Notes: a model not told the origin generated them from the letters alone. Positions 27,275 to 37,053 are shown, counted from the stretch's first letter. The stretch: DNA of 64,000 bases from Verrucomicrobiota bacterium (GCA_019510185.1 JAEKKV010000019.1:1-64000), one strand, 5' to 3'. A program made the numbers and translations.

Positions 27275-29443
27275 TTATTTTGAGACGGGGGCAGCCGGCT
27301 TGATCGGCGCGGGAGCGGCGGGCGGATTGGGTTGCGCCGGGTTGCCGATGAAGCGTTGGAAAAATTCATCGAAGCGCACGAGCTGGTCGAGGCGTTGCGT
27401 GGGATTGAGGCCGCGATTTTCGCCGGTCTGCGGATAACGAATGCAGTCCGCCGGACGGTTGAGTTGCTGCAGGCTTCGATAAAGCGGTTCGTCTGGAGTG
27501 CCGTTTGCCGCCGGGCCGGCATTATTCCGGACCAGAAGGAGCGGCGTGCGCAAGCCGTCGAGGGGGGTGAGGGGAGATTGGGCGTCGAGGAGCCGGTGGA
27601 CCTCCGGCTCCCAGGGAAAGCCGCCGAATTGGCGGGCGAGCGAACCGGTGCCGGCGGCGATGGAAAATGCGATGAGATCGGGAATGCCGTCCACGGCGAC
27701 CGCGGCTTTGAAGCGTTGATTCTGGGTCAGAATCCACGTGGTGAGATAGCCGCCATAGCCGTGGCCGAGGACGACCTGACGCTGCGGGTCGATCCAAGAT
27801 TCGGGGGCCAGCGCATCGCTCATGGCGAGCATGTCGTCTCCGGGGCCTGGCCCCCAGTTTTGGAAACCGGCGTGCTGAAAGGTGTAGCCGTAGCCGGCGG
27901 CGCCGCGCGGATTGCCAAAAACCACGGCGTAACCATGCGCGGCGAAGAACTGGATTTCGAACCAGAGCGCCGGATCCGCCGGGCCGGTCATGGCTTCGGG
28001 GCCGTCGTGAAGGATCATGAGGAGCGGATAATTAAACCCGCCTTCGAGGTAGGGTGGTCTGGCCAGCCAATATTCGATTTCGGTGCCGTCCGGGCGCTTG
28101 AGCTTTCGACGTTCGGGTGTGGCGAACTTTTTGTCGCGCAGCCAGTCGCCGTTGTGCGAAGTGAGAATGCGCTGGTTGCGGCCGGCCGGGCTGGTGCGAT
28201 ACAGTTCGCCGGGGTTTCCGGCCTTCGAAACCACGAGGGCCAGATCGTTCTTCGCGATGTCGTAACCGGCGATTCCGGTATCCGGAGAGGTGAGACGGTC
28301 GGTCCCGCCGCCGGCGGCCGGCACACGATAGAGCGGCCATCCGCCGTTGGCTTCGGCGGTGAAGTAGATGAATTTTCCCTCGGGCGACCAGCGCAGGTGA
28401 CGGACAGAGCGATCGAGCTTTTCGGCGAGGAACCGGGTTTTGCCGTCGGCCGGAGTGAACAGTCCGATGCGGGTCTGGCCATAGTCCAGGTCGGACGCGT
28501 CCTTGGCCGGTTGCGCGGCAAACGCGATCATCCGTCCGTCGGGCGAGGGTTGCGGGTGGCTGGGCGCGTAGCCCTCGGGCATGGGGAGCGTATGCCGGTC
28601 GGAGCCGTCGGCGTTTAAAATGACGAGTTGAGCCGGTGCGGGGTCGGACGGGTGGGCGGGGCGGGTGCAGACGATGGTTTTACCGTCGGGAAGCCAGGCG
28701 GGGTCTTCGTAGGCAACGGGGCCGGGAGTGAGATCGACGGGCTCGGCCCCGGCGCGGATTTCCACGGTGTAGAGATGGGTGAGGGCGGAGGCTTGGAGAT
28801 TTCCGGCGTTGGCATCCGGTGCGGCAATGACATCGGGATTATGGGCGGCGGCGTTGCGCGCCAGCCAGGCACGGCGTGCGGCGAGCGTGCCGTCGGGGTC
28901 GGGCGCCGGGGCCGCGGGCAGGGAACTGGAGCCGGGTTTTTTCGCATCGGGCTTGGGGGCCGCGGGAGCAGGGGCGGTTGCGGTGAAGAGCAGGCGTCCG
29001 CCGTCTGGCGACCACTGGGGAGCGGAGGCGTTTGCGAGCGGCGGCGTCAGGGTTTCCTCGGTGTTGGTGGAGAGCGTGAGCACGCAGAGGCGGTTGCCGG
29101 TCGCATCCCTTTGCAGGAAGGCTAGGCGGCTGCCGGCGGGGTCCCAGCAAGGCGCCCCGGCGTCGGCATCGGCGCGCGTGAGCGGGTGGAAGGCGGATCC
29201 TCCATCGGTGGCGGCGAGCCAGAGCCGGGAGTGGTCTGCGCAAGTATCGGGGTTGGCGGGATCGGCCCGGGTGTCGCGCACGACGTAGGCGATGTGCCGG
29301 CCGTCGGGGGAGAAGACGGGTGATTCGAGCCGCTTGATTTTCAGGAGATCGCCGGCGGTGATCAGGCTTTCAACGGGCTCGCCATGCAGCGCGGCAAGAC
29401 AAAGCAGCGCCAGCGCCCAGACGCGGGGTAACGGGGAACGCAT
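27275..29443 (-). CDS. Exported S9-family (prolyl oligopeptidase-like) protein lacking the catalytic triad
   Basis: About 722 residues from the ATG at 29443, with a signal peptide (SPLPRVWALALLCLAALHGEP). Residues 25-430 form a WD40/TolB-like beta-propeller (LESPVFSPDGRHIAYVV, WSPDGGRLLFTA). The C-terminal 270 residues are the alpha/beta-hydrolase fold of family S9 (PLLMILHDGPEAMTG, FFAAHGYAVVFGNPRGAAGYG). The nucleophile elbow, normally GxSxGG, reads GHGYGGY with Gly562 in the serine position. The strand that normally has HGxxDxxV reads LLVRNNAGPAANG, and the usual GHG histidine is Asn676 in TGENRG. All three catalytic residues thus appear lost. It could be a binding or chaperone-like pseudoenzyme. 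Confidence 0.88.
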   Translation of the reverse strand: MRSPLPRVWALALLCLAALHGEPVESLITAGDLLKIKRLESPVFSPDGRHIAYVVRDTRADPANPDTCADHSRLWLAATDGGSAFHPLTRADADAGAPCWDPAGSRLAFLQRDATGNRLCVLTLSTNTEETLTPPLANASAPQWSPDGGRLLFTATAPAPAAPKPDAKKPGSSSLPAAPAPDPDGTLAARRAWLARNAAAHNPDVIAAPDANAGNLQASALTHLYTVEIRAGAEPVDLTPGPVAYEDPAWLPDGKTIVCTRPAHPSDPAPAQLVILNADGSDRHTLPMPEGYAPSHPQPSPDGRMIAFAAQPAKDASDLDYGQTRIGLFTPADGKTRFLAEKLDRSVRHLRWSPEGKFIYFTAEANGGWPLYRVPAAGGGTDRLTSPDTGIAGYDIAKNDLALVVSKAGNPGELYRTSPAGRNQRILTSHNGDWLRDKKFATPERRKLKRPDGTEIEYWLARPPYLEGGFNYPLLMILHDGPEAMTGPADPALWFEIQFFAAHGYAVVFGNPRGAAGYGYTFQHAGFQNWGPGPGDDMLAMSDALAPESWIDPQRQVVLGHGYGGYLTTWILTQNQRFKAAVAVDGIPDLIAFSIAAGTGSLARQFGGFPWEPEVHRLLDAQSPLTPLDGLRTPLLLVRNNAGPAANGTPDEPLYRSLQQLNRPADCIRYPQTGENRGLNPTQRLDQLVRFDEFFQRFIGNPAQPNPPAAPAPIKPAAPVSK

Positions 29444-29492
29444 AGTGGATTTGAAGACTGCCAAACCGGGAAAACATTTCCATCCTCAATCC

Positions 29493-30758
29493 ATGCCGAA
29501 TCGTTTTTACGCAGCTTTCGACCAGGAACGGTGGGGGGAGGCCCGCGAGCCGGACTACCGCACGGCGTTTCAAATCGACCGCGACCGGGTGATCCACGCC
29601 CATGCCTTTCGTAAGTTGCAGTCGAAGACGCAGGTGTTCCTTTCGGGGGAATACGATTTCTACCGCACCCGGCTCACCCACTCGATGGAAGTCGCGCAGA
29701 TCGGCCGCTCCATCTGCCAGTACCTGCTGTTCAAGGGCGCGCCGCTGACGGAGGATTTCCATATCGACAGCGACTTGGTGGAGGCGGTGTGTCTTTCCCA
29801 CGATCTGGGGCATCCGCCGTTCGGGCATTCTGGCGAGCGCACGTTGCAGGAGCTGATGCGATCGCATGGCGGGTTCGAGGGCAACGCGCAGACCCTGCAC
29901 CTGCTCACCGAGACACTTTACCAGAACGAATCCGGCGTGCGCGGCATGCGGCCGACCCGTGCGCTGCTCGACGGCGTGTTGAAATACAAAACGCTTCATC
30001 GCGAGTTTCCCAGTCCGCCGGTGAACCACTTCCTTTACGATCCGCAGGAGGTTTATCGGAGTTTTGTGTTTGGCGACGCCATTCCGGACGGCTTGCGCAA
30101 GGGCGAGGGGCTGAACGCGTTCAAGAGCGTCGAGTGCCAGATCATGGACTGGGCGGACGACGCGGCCTATTCGCTCAACGACATCGTGGACGGCGTGCGA
30201 ACGGGATTTTTGACCGTCGAGCGCATCGAAAGCTGGGCCGGGACGCAGATGATCGACGCGGAGCGGCAGGCGCACCTCGAAACGTTGTTTGCCGCCATCC
30301 GCGGCGACCGTCTGGAGCGGGTTTTCTCCCACAAGATCGGCGGTTTCATCAGGGCGTGCCGGTTGCGCGAGCGGCGGAATTTCATGTCGGAGCGCACGAA
30401 CCGTTACGCTTTCGAGCTGGTGGTGGCGCCGGAAGCCCTGCGCGAGGCGGCGTTTTTGAAGACGATGGCCAACGACATTATTTTCGAGAGTCCGCAGCTT
30501 CAACAAATCGAGCACAAGGCGCGCAAGGTTCTTTGCAGCCTGTGGGAGTCATGCTGGCGCAACTACGTTGATCGGGGTGGTCGGGTGATCAACATCCTGC
30601 CGCCGCGGGTGGGCCGGCTGGTCGAGGCGGAGACGACGGTGGACGGCAAGGCACGGCGCATCTGCGACTGGCTGGCGGGGCTCACCGACGGCGTCATCGT
30701 GCGCACCTACCGGCGGCTCAACGATCCGGATTTCGGGTCGATCCGGGATCTGAGCTAG
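29493..30758 (+). CDS. dgt: Deoxyguanosinetriphosphate triphosphohydrolase-like protein
   Basis: About 421 residues from the ATG at 29493. This HD-superfamily enzyme splits dGTP (or other dNTPs) into deoxynucleoside and triphosphate, helping nucleotide pool control. The metal-binding HD residues are His63 in RLTHSMEVAQI and His103-Asp104 in SHDLGHPPFGHSGE. Other family blocks are HAFRKLQSKTQVF, GGFEGNAQTLHLLTE and WADDAAYSLNDIVDG. The frame is open upstream to 29292 across the divergent gene's start, so the internal ATG is chosen. Its 3' end overlaps the convergent HD hydrolase gene by 41 nt. Confidence 0.93.
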   Translation: MPNRFYAAFDQERWGEAREPDYRTAFQIDRDRVIHAHAFRKLQSKTQVFLSGEYDFYRTRLTHSMEVAQIGRSICQYLLFKGAPLTEDFHIDSDLVEAVCLSHDLGHPPFGHSGERTLQELMRSHGGFEGNAQTLHLLTETLYQNESGVRGMRPTRALLDGVLKYKTLHREFPSPPVNHFLYDPQEVYRSFVFGDAIPDGLRKGEGLNAFKSVECQIMDWADDAAYSLNDIVDGVRTGFLTVERIESWAGTQMIDAERQAHLETLFAAIRGDRLERVFSHKIGGFIRACRLRERRNFMSERTNRYAFELVVAPEALREAAFLKTMANDIIFESPQLQQIEHKARKVLCSLWESCWRNYVDRGGRVINILPPRVGRLVEAETTVDGKARRICDWLAGLTDGVIVRTYRRLNDPDFGSIRDLS

Positions 30759-31350
30759 GCGCGGACAGATGGCCGGCCGCGACCGCCGCCCCGATCATCC
30801 CCTCGGCATAGGCCCAGAGTTCGGCGGAACCGTCGGCGATGTGTCCATTGCGGGCGATCACCCGGTCGCTGGTCACGCCATGCTCGCGCCATTTGGCGCC
30901 CTCGGTCAGGCAGTTGAGCAACATGGGCTGAAAACGGTCGATGGCGGCGGCGAATTTCGCCGCGGGCGTCCGGCGCGCCTCGAATTCCTCCCACAGCGCG
31001 CGAAACTCCGCCGTCTGATCCGCAGGGAGCAGCCCGAAGATCCGGTCGGCGGCGCGGGCCTCGCGCTCGTGTTGTCCGGCTTGTCCCGCGGTGTCGTAGG
31101 CGTAGGTGTCGCCGGCGTCGATTTCCACGAGGTCGTGCAGGAGCAGCATTTTCAGCACGCGCAGCACGTCGAGATCAGGCGTGTTGGCGTGCTCGGCGAG
31201 CACGATCACCAGGAGGCAAAGATGCCAGGAGTGCTCGGCGTCGTTTTCACGGCGGCGGCTTTGGGTGAGGAGCGTCTGCCGGAGGATTTCCTTGAGCTTG
31301 TCAGCCTCAACGATGAACCGGATTTGCCGCGCCAATCTGTCGTTTCCCAT
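30718..31350 (-). CDS. Small HD-domain hydrolase (YfbR/HDDC2-like)
   Basis: A 210-residue HD-domain protein. The metal ligands are His40 in ENDAEHSWHLCLLV and His72-Asp73 in LLLHDLVEIDAGD, matching the YfbR/HDDC2 group of 5'-deoxynucleotidases. The likely reaction is dephosphorylation of deoxynucleoside monophosphates, but substrate choice is an inference. The gene starts 44 nt inside the 3' end of the OpgC-type gene and its own 3' end overlaps dgt by 41 nt on the opposite strand. Confidence 0.87.
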   Translation of the reverse strand: MGNDRLARQIRFIVEADKLKEILRQTLLTQSRRRENDAEHSWHLCLLVIVLAEHANTPDLDVLRVLKMLLLHDLVEIDAGDTYAYDTAGQAGQHEREARAADRIFGLLPADQTAEFRALWEEFEARRTPAAKFAAAIDRFQPMLLNCLTEGAKWREHGVTSDRVIARNGHIADGSAELWAYAEGMIGAAVAAGHLSAPSSDPGSTRNPDR

Positions 31351-32500
31351 GGTGCACGAATGGCCTCGCGATCCAGAGTTGGCGAGTGCGAAGCCGGTCG
31401 GGCGCGGGCGGACGTTTCACCGTGAGCCAGTGATGGATGCCGGCGGTGGCAAACATGCCGCCGAGCAGGCCGGCGAGGGCGAGCCAGCGTCCGGCGGCTG
31501 TCTGCACGAAAACACCGGGCAGCGAAAGCAGGACGCCAACGACCACGGTATGCACGGAAAACACCGGGAGGGAATGTCGTCCGAGGAAGGCGAGCGGCCT
31601 CCATTGCAGAAGCCGGGGAAAGCGCGCGATCACGAGGTAAATCAGATAGCCGACCATCGCCGCATCGAGAAGACGCAGGGGCGCGAGATTATTTTTATTG
31701 GTCAGCCAGTCGAGCCGGGGACGCGGCCACACTTCGCCGATGAAGGCGTGCCGCACGGCCCAAAGCAGTCCGGCGGCGATCACGATCAGCCCGATGAGGC
31801 CGCTGCGGGGGGCGGGCAGGATTTTTTCCTCGCGCGCCCACGCATGCCCGAACACCAGGCCCAGAACGAAGGGGAACTGCCAGGCGCCGAGATTGAACGC
31901 GCCGGTGTTAATGACGCCTTCGATGAACGGCGTCTGGGGCACGTAGCAATTGGTCAAGGCCCAAGCCGCCAGACTGCCGGCGAGAATCCGCGCCCGCCAG
32001 CCGCGTTCGAGCAACCGCAGGACGAAAGGCGTCGCCAGGATCAGGCCGCAGTACATCGGCAGGACGTCGAGTTTGCCGGGCTGATAAACGAGCAGGGCAC
32101 CGGCCCACAAGGCATCCCACGGGCTGCGATGCATCAGGGTGGGGGCGTTGTCGGGCGGTGAGGCGGTGTGGAGCGTGAAGGCGATGGTCCAGGCAAACAG
32201 GGCGGCGTAGGCGGCCAGATGATAGCCGTAAATTTGGCAGGCACGGCGCAGGCTGGCGGCTTGGACGATCGTGAAAGAGTCGCGCCGCAATTTTCGGGTG
32301 TAGACGTAACCGGCCAGCAATCCGGCGAGGAAAACAAAGCCTTCCGCCGCGCTGACGAACCCGAAGACGTGGTTGGTCGCGATTTGCAGGGCGTTGGGAA
32401 TGTGGTCCACCGCCATGAAAACGAGCATGAGCCCGCGCAGCACGTCGAGAGGGATCAGGCGACCGGACTTTGGACCAATGGACACGGGACTCACATTCAT
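31307..32500 (-). CDS. OpgC-type polytopic membrane protein
   Basis: A 397-residue integral membrane protein with about ten hydrophobic segments. The N-terminus RLIPLDVLRGLMLVFMAVDHIPNALQI and the blocks AAEGFVFLAGLLAGYVY and LPMYCGLILATPFVLRL are typical of the OpgC family of acyltransferase-3-like proteins, of which OpgC adds succinyl groups to osmoregulated periplasmic glucans. No opgG or opgH is near, so the acceptor is unknown. Its last 44 nt overlap the start of the HD hydrolase gene in another frame, which implies co-translation. Confidence 0.85.
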   Translation of the reverse strand: MNVSPVSIGPKSGRLIPLDVLRGLMLVFMAVDHIPNALQIATNHVFGFVSAAEGFVFLAGLLAGYVYTRKLRRDSFTIVQAASLRRACQIYGYHLAAYAALFAWTIAFTLHTASPPDNAPTLMHRSPWDALWAGALLVYQPGKLDVLPMYCGLILATPFVLRLLERGWRARILAGSLAAWALTNCYVPQTPFIEGVINTGAFNLGAWQFPFVLGLVFGHAWAREEKILPAPRSGLIGLIVIAAGLLWAVRHAFIGEVWPRPRLDWLTNKNNLAPLRLLDAAMVGYLIYLVIARFPRLLQWRPLAFLGRHSLPVFSVHTVVVGVLLSLPGVFVQTAAGRWLALAGLLGGMFATAGIHHWLTVKRPPAPDRLRTRQLWIARPFVHHGKRQIGAANPVHR

Positions 32501-32542
32501 CCATTAGCCAAATTCACGCCAGCAAGGGGGACGGCGAACCAG

Positions 32543-32579
32543 AAAACACCCGGTCTTTTCCAAACACTTAAAGACCGGG
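32543..32579 (-). terminator. Intrinsic terminator of the RND efflux operon
   Basis: CCCGGTCTTT and AAAGACCGGG form a perfect 10-bp stem (32549-32558 with 32570-32579) and an 11-nt loop. On the minus strand the stem is followed by TGTTTT. It lies about 105 nt past the adaptor gene's stop. Confidence 0.7.
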
Positions 32580-32683
32580 ATGCTATGGAATCCGATTTTG
32601 AAAATGCGGTCGGGGGCATGAGCGAGGCCGGCTCGGGCGATCTTGCATTCTTCGCGCGGACACCGGGGATAATGCACGTGTTT

Positions 32684-33808
32684 TCAGGATTTGCCGGCGG
32701 GAGCCGCGGGTTCGACGGCGAGATCTTCGGAGAGACTGTCGCTGGGATTGGCGACGAGGCGGGCGCCCTCCGGGAGGCCGCTGAGCACCTCGATCTGCGT
32801 GCCGTAATCGCGGCCCAATTGGACAGGTTGCAGATGGATCTGATTGTTCGCGCCGAGAGCGGCCACCAGCGCGCCGGAGGGGCGGATGATGATGGCGTTC
32901 GAGGGCACGAGCAGGGCGTTGCCGCCGGCAAGATGCAGGCGCACTTGACCGAACATGCCGACGTAGAGTTCGCCTTGCGGATTGGGCAGCTGGATTTCGG
33001 TGCGCAATGTGCGTGAGATGGAGTCCAGAGCTCCGGCAAAGCGGACGATTTTGCCGGTAAAAACATGTCCGGGAAATTCCGCCACGGTGATCTCCGCCGG
33101 CAGCCCGATCTGGATTGCGCGCACGTAGCTCTGCGGCACGTCAACGTAGACGCGGAGCACATCGGTCTGCGCGAGGTGGAAGAGTTCTTTGCCGGCGCCA
33201 GCGGTGACGAGCTGTCCGATCTCGACGTTGCGAGTGGAGATCACACCGTCAAACGGTGCGGTGATGGTTTGGTAATCCTTGAGCTGGCTGAGGCGCTGGG
33301 CGTTGGCTTGGGCGGCGAGGACGTCCGCCTGCCGGGCGGTGAATGCGGCTGCTTTTTCGTCGACCTCCTGTTGGGCGACGGCGTTTTGCGCGCCGAGATT
33401 TTTCCAGCGCGTGGCGCTGATGCGGGCGAGTTCAAGATTGGCTTGGGCCTGGGCGAGATTGGCCTTGGCTTGGGCGAGCTCCTGTTCGAGTTCGGGGCCG
33501 TCGATCACGGCGAGGATCTGGCCGGTTTTCACGCGGTCGCCGAGATCGGCGGACCACCGGGCGATGTAGCCGTTGGTCCGCGCGTAGATGGGAGTGTCTT
33601 GAAAGGCGCCGAGGGAGGCCGGCAGCACGAGTTCGACGGGAGAGGTGCGGCGTTGGGCGACGGCGAGGTTGACGATGGGGCGGCCGGCGGCGCGCGCGTT
33701 GGCGTCGAGGGTCGTCTCAGCCTTCAAGCGGGGGCGAATGCCGAGAATGTAAACGGTGGCGGCCAGAAGGATCGCGACGAGCAGGGTGGAGAGGCGGGAG
33801 GGATTCAT
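32684..33808 (-). CDS. RND efflux periplasmic adaptor (membrane fusion protein)
   Basis: About 374 residues from the ATG at 33808. The N-terminal hydrophobic segment (LSTLLVAILLAATVYILGI) anchors it in the inner membrane. The body shows the membrane-fusion order: lipoyl half (ARTNGYIARWSADLGDRVKTGQILAVID), an alpha-helical hairpin rich in Ala/Gln (LEQELAQAKANLAQAQANLELARI), the second lipoyl half (ITAPFDGVISTRNVEIGQLV), then beta-barrel and membrane-proximal domains. It links the pump to an outer-membrane channel, which is not encoded nearby. It is 32 nt downstream of the pump gene and closes the operon. Confidence 0.92.
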   Translation of the reverse strand: MNPSRLSTLLVAILLAATVYILGIRPRLKAETTLDANARAAGRPIVNLAVAQRRTSPVELVLPASLGAFQDTPIYARTNGYIARWSADLGDRVKTGQILAVIDGPELEQELAQAKANLAQAQANLELARISATRWKNLGAQNAVAQQEVDEKAAAFTARQADVLAAQANAQRLSQLKDYQTITAPFDGVISTRNVEIGQLVTAGAGKELFHLAQTDVLRVYVDVPQSYVRAIQIGLPAEITVAEFPGHVFTGKIVRFAGALDSISRTLRTEIQLPNPQGELYVGMFGQVRLHLAGGNALLVPSNAIIIRPSGALVAALGANNQIHLQPVQLGRDYGTQIEVLSGLPEGARLVANPSDSLSEDLAVEPAAPAGKS

Positions 33809-33840
33809 GGGCGGAGCGGGTGGAGGGAAACGACCAACGG

Positions 33841-36800
33841 TCAGGGCGTGGGATGGGGAGCGGCGGCCATTTCCTCGACGAGGGATTCGTCGGGACGATG
33901 GGCGGCGCGGCGGCGGAGGGTGGCGTACACGACCGGGACGAGAAAGAGGGTCGCGAGCGTGGCGACCGCGAGACCTCCGATGACGGCGCGGCCAAGTGGA
34001 GCGTTTTGTTCGCCGCCTTCGCCGAGGCCGAGCGACATCGGGAGCATGCCGATGATCATCGCGAGCGCGGTCATAAGCACGGGCCGCAGGCGGGTGCGAC
34101 CGGCGGAGAGCGCGGCGGCGCGTGCGTCGAGGCCGACCTTGCGTTGGTCGTTGGCGAAGGTGACGAGCAGGATGGAGTTGGCCGTGGCCACGCCCACGCT
34201 CATGATGGCACCCATGAGGGAGGGCACGTTGAGGGTCGTCTGGCTGAGAAACAGCATCCAGATGATGCCGCACAGCGCGCCGGGCAGTGCCATGATGATG
34301 ATGAACGGATCGAGCCACGATTGGAAGTTTACCACCATGAGGAGGTAAACGAGCAGGATGGCCCCGAGCACCCCGATGCCGAGGCCGAGGAACGACGAAT
34401 CCATGCTTTGTACCTGGCCACGGAGGGTGATGAAGCTGCCGCGCGGCAGCTTTTTCTCGGTTTCGGCGACGAGCTTGCGGACCTGGTCGGCGACCGAGCC
34501 GAGATCGCGTCCGTCCCGGTTCGCATAAACGTCGAACACCGGCTGGATGTTGTAATGCCCGATGACGGCGGGGCTGACCGTGCGCTCGACGGAGGCGACG
34601 TTGCCGAGGATCTGGGGAACGCCGCTGCGGCCGGAGGCGCCGACGGGCGTGGTTTGCAACGCGTCAATCGAGTTAAGCTGGATCTGCGGCGTCTGGGTGG
34701 CGACGAGGTATTGCACGCCGTTTTGCGGGCTGAGCCAGAAATTGGGCGAGGCCTGGCCGGAGCCGGAAAGGGCGATGAGCAGGTTGCCGGCGACATCGCG
34801 TTGGGTGAGGCCGAGCTGCTCGGCGCGGTTGCGGTCGACGTTCACCTTGAGCGAGGGGGCATTGACAATCTGGTGAACATGCACGTCCACGGCGCCGGGA
34901 ATCTTTGCGATGTTCGCGGCGAGCTCCTGGGCGAGGGCGTAGTTGGCGGCGCGGTCGCGGCCGGCGATCTGCACGTCGATGGGCGCGGGCAGGCCGAAGT
35001 TCAGGATCTGGCTGACAATGTCGGCGGGCTGGGTGAAGAACACGTAATCGGGATGTTCGTGCGCGACGCGCTCGCGGATCCGGCGGACGTAGCCGGGCGA
35101 GGAACCGTGTTTGTCGGGGTTGAGCGAAACGAGGATTTCGCCGTCGGCGGCGCCGATCGTGGCGGAGTCGGTGAACGCCAGATTCACGCCGCCGTTGGGC
35201 AGGCCGATGTTGTCGAGAATGGCGACGAGCTCACCCGCCGGAACGACTTCGCGGATGATGTTTTCCACGTTGGTGAAGACGCGTTCGGTCTCCTCGATGC
35301 GGGTGCCGGCCGGGGCGCGTATGTGCAGGCGGAACTGGCCCGCGTCGACCTCGGGAAAAAAATCGCGTCCAAGAAACGGCACGAGCAACGCGCTCAGCGC
35401 AACCAGGACCGCCATGCCAGCCGCGACGGCCTTGCGGTGGTCGAGGGCGCGTTCGAGGTCGCGGGTGTAGGCGTCGCGCAGGCGCTCGAAACGCCGGTTG
35501 AAGCGGACATGCACTCGCCAGAAAAAATCGGCGCCGTCGGGGACCCGGCCCGAGCCGTCGTCGTGGCGCACGGGCTGATCGCGCAACAGGTGGTGCACGA
35601 AGGTCGGCACCACGGTGCGCGAGAGAAAATACGAGGCCAGCATGGCGAAGATCACCGCCATCGCGAGCGGGCCGAAAAGGTATTTGGCGGTGCCTTGGAG
35701 GAGGAAGATCGGAACGAAAACGATGCAGATGCACAGGGTCGAAACGAAGGCGGGCGTGGCGATCTGCTGCGCGCCGTCGAGGATGGATAGGAGGAGTGAT
35801 TTGTGCAGGCCGAGGTTGCGGTCGATATTTTCGATGGTGACGGTGGCGTCGTCCACGAGAATGCCGACCGCGAGCGAGAGTCCGCCGAGGGTCATGGCGT
35901 TGATCGTCTGGCCGCAGGCGGCGAGCACGATGATCGAGCAGAAAATCGACAGCGGGATGGAGAGCGCGACGACGAGCGTGTTGCGCCACGTGCCGAGAAA
36001 CAGGAGGATCATCGCTGCGGTGAGAAAGGCCGCGAGGAGGGCTTCGTGCAGCACGCCCTGGAGGGCGGCGCGGACAAAGATTGACTGGTCGAATTGCGGG
36101 TGCAGTTCGAGTTCGGGCGGCAGCGTGCTCTGGGCGCGGGGGAGGATGGCTTTGATTCGCTCGATGACATCGAGGGTGGAGGCGCTTCCGCTTTTCAGGA
36201 TGCTGACCAAGGCGCCGCGCGTGCCGTTCTGGCGGACGATGTTGGTCTGCGGTGCGAAGCCGTCGCGGACTTGGGCGACGTCGCGCACATACATGGTCGA
36301 GCCGTTGATTTCCTTGATGGGAAGGTCGCCGAGGCCGGCCACGAGGTCGGGGCTGCTGTTGAGGAGGACGTTGTATTCGCGATCGCCGATCTTGGCGGTG
36401 CCCGAGGGCAGGGTGAGGTTTTGAGCGTTGATGGCATTGCTGACATCCGAGGGCGTGAGGCCCTTGGCCTGGAGCGCGGCGTTGTCCAGATCGACCATGA
36501 TCTGGCGGACCTTGCCGCCGGTGGGCAGGGGCACGGAGGCGCCTTGCACGGTGGCGAGCTGGACGCGCAGAAAATTGAGGCCGAGGTCGTAGAGGCTTTG
36601 TTCGCTCAGGGTCTTGCTGCCGAGGCCGAGCTGGAGGATGGGGACATTGGACGCGCTGAAACGGATGATCAGCGGTGGCACGGTGCCGGGAGGCATCACG
36701 CGGACGACCGTCTGGTTGATCGAGGTGACTTGGGCGACGGCGGCGTCGATGCCGGTGCCGGGTTGGAAATAGACCTTGATGACGCCGATGCCCGGCAGGG

Positions 36801-37053
36801 ACTGAGACTCGATGTGCTCGATGTCATTGACCGTGGTGGTCATGGCGCGCTCGCTGATGGTGACGATGCGCTTCTCCATTTCGTCGGGAGTGAGGCCGTT
36901 GTAACTCCAGATGACGGACACGACCGGGATGTCGATCGGGGGGAAGATGTCCTTGGCCATGCGCTGGACGGCGAGTCCGCCGAGCAGGAAAATGAGCAGC
37001 GCCATCACGGTGAACGTGTAGGGTCGGTTGAGGGCGAGGCGGACGATCCACAT
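33841..37053 (-). CDS. RND-family efflux permease (HAE1-like)
   Basis: About 1070 residues from the ATG at 37053. It has the two-fold RND layout: transmembrane helix 1 (YTFTVMALLIFLLGGLAV), a large periplasmic loop, helices 2-6 with the proton-relay GILVDDATVTIENI, and a repeat of the same order in the second half. RND pumps expel drugs, dyes or lipids using the proton gradient. Sequences such as PPIDIPVVSVIWSYNGLTPDEMEKRI suggest the group of heavy hydrophobic-compound exporters. It is the first gene of a two-gene operon, divergent from the LysR gene at 37215, which probably controls it. Confidence 0.93.
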   Translation of the reverse strand: MWIVRLALNRPYTFTVMALLIFLLGGLAVQRMAKDIFPPIDIPVVSVIWSYNGLTPDEMEKRIVTISERAMTTTVNDIEHIESQSLPGIGVIKVYFQPGTGIDAAVAQVTSINQTVVRVMPPGTVPPLIIRFSASNVPILQLGLGSKTLSEQSLYDLGLNFLRVQLATVQGASVPLPTGGKVRQIMVDLDNAALQAKGLTPSDVSNAINAQNLTLPSGTAKIGDREYNVLLNSSPDLVAGLGDLPIKEINGSTMYVRDVAQVRDGFAPQTNIVRQNGTRGALVSILKSGSASTLDVIERIKAILPRAQSTLPPELELHPQFDQSIFVRAALQGVLHEALLAAFLTAAMILLFLGTWRNTLVVALSIPLSIFCSIIVLAACGQTINAMTLGGLSLAVGILVDDATVTIENIDRNLGLHKSLLLSILDGAQQIATPAFVSTLCICIVFVPIFLLQGTAKYLFGPLAMAVIFAMLASYFLSRTVVPTFVHHLLRDQPVRHDDGSGRVPDGADFFWRVHVRFNRRFERLRDAYTRDLERALDHRKAVAAGMAVLVALSALLVPFLGRDFFPEVDAGQFRLHIRAPAGTRIEETERVFTNVENIIREVVPAGELVAILDNIGLPNGGVNLAFTDSATIGAADGEILVSLNPDKHGSSPGYVRRIRERVAHEHPDYVFFTQPADIVSQILNFGLPAPIDVQIAGRDRAANYALAQELAANIAKIPGAVDVHVHQIVNAPSLKVNVDRNRAEQLGLTQRDVAGNLLIALSGSGQASPNFWLSPQNGVQYLVATQTPQIQLNSIDALQTTPVGASGRSGVPQILGNVASVERTVSPAVIGHYNIQPVFDVYANRDGRDLGSVADQVRKLVAETEKKLPRGSFITLRGQVQSMDSSFLGLGIGVLGAILLVYLLMVVNFQSWLDPFIIIMALPGALCGIIWMLFLSQTTLNVPSLMGAIMSVGVATANSILLVTFANDQRKVGLDARAAALSAGRTRLRPVLMTALAMIIGMLPMSLGLGEGGEQNAPLGRAVIGGLAVATLATLFLVPVVYATLRRRAAHRPDESLVEEMAAAPHPTP

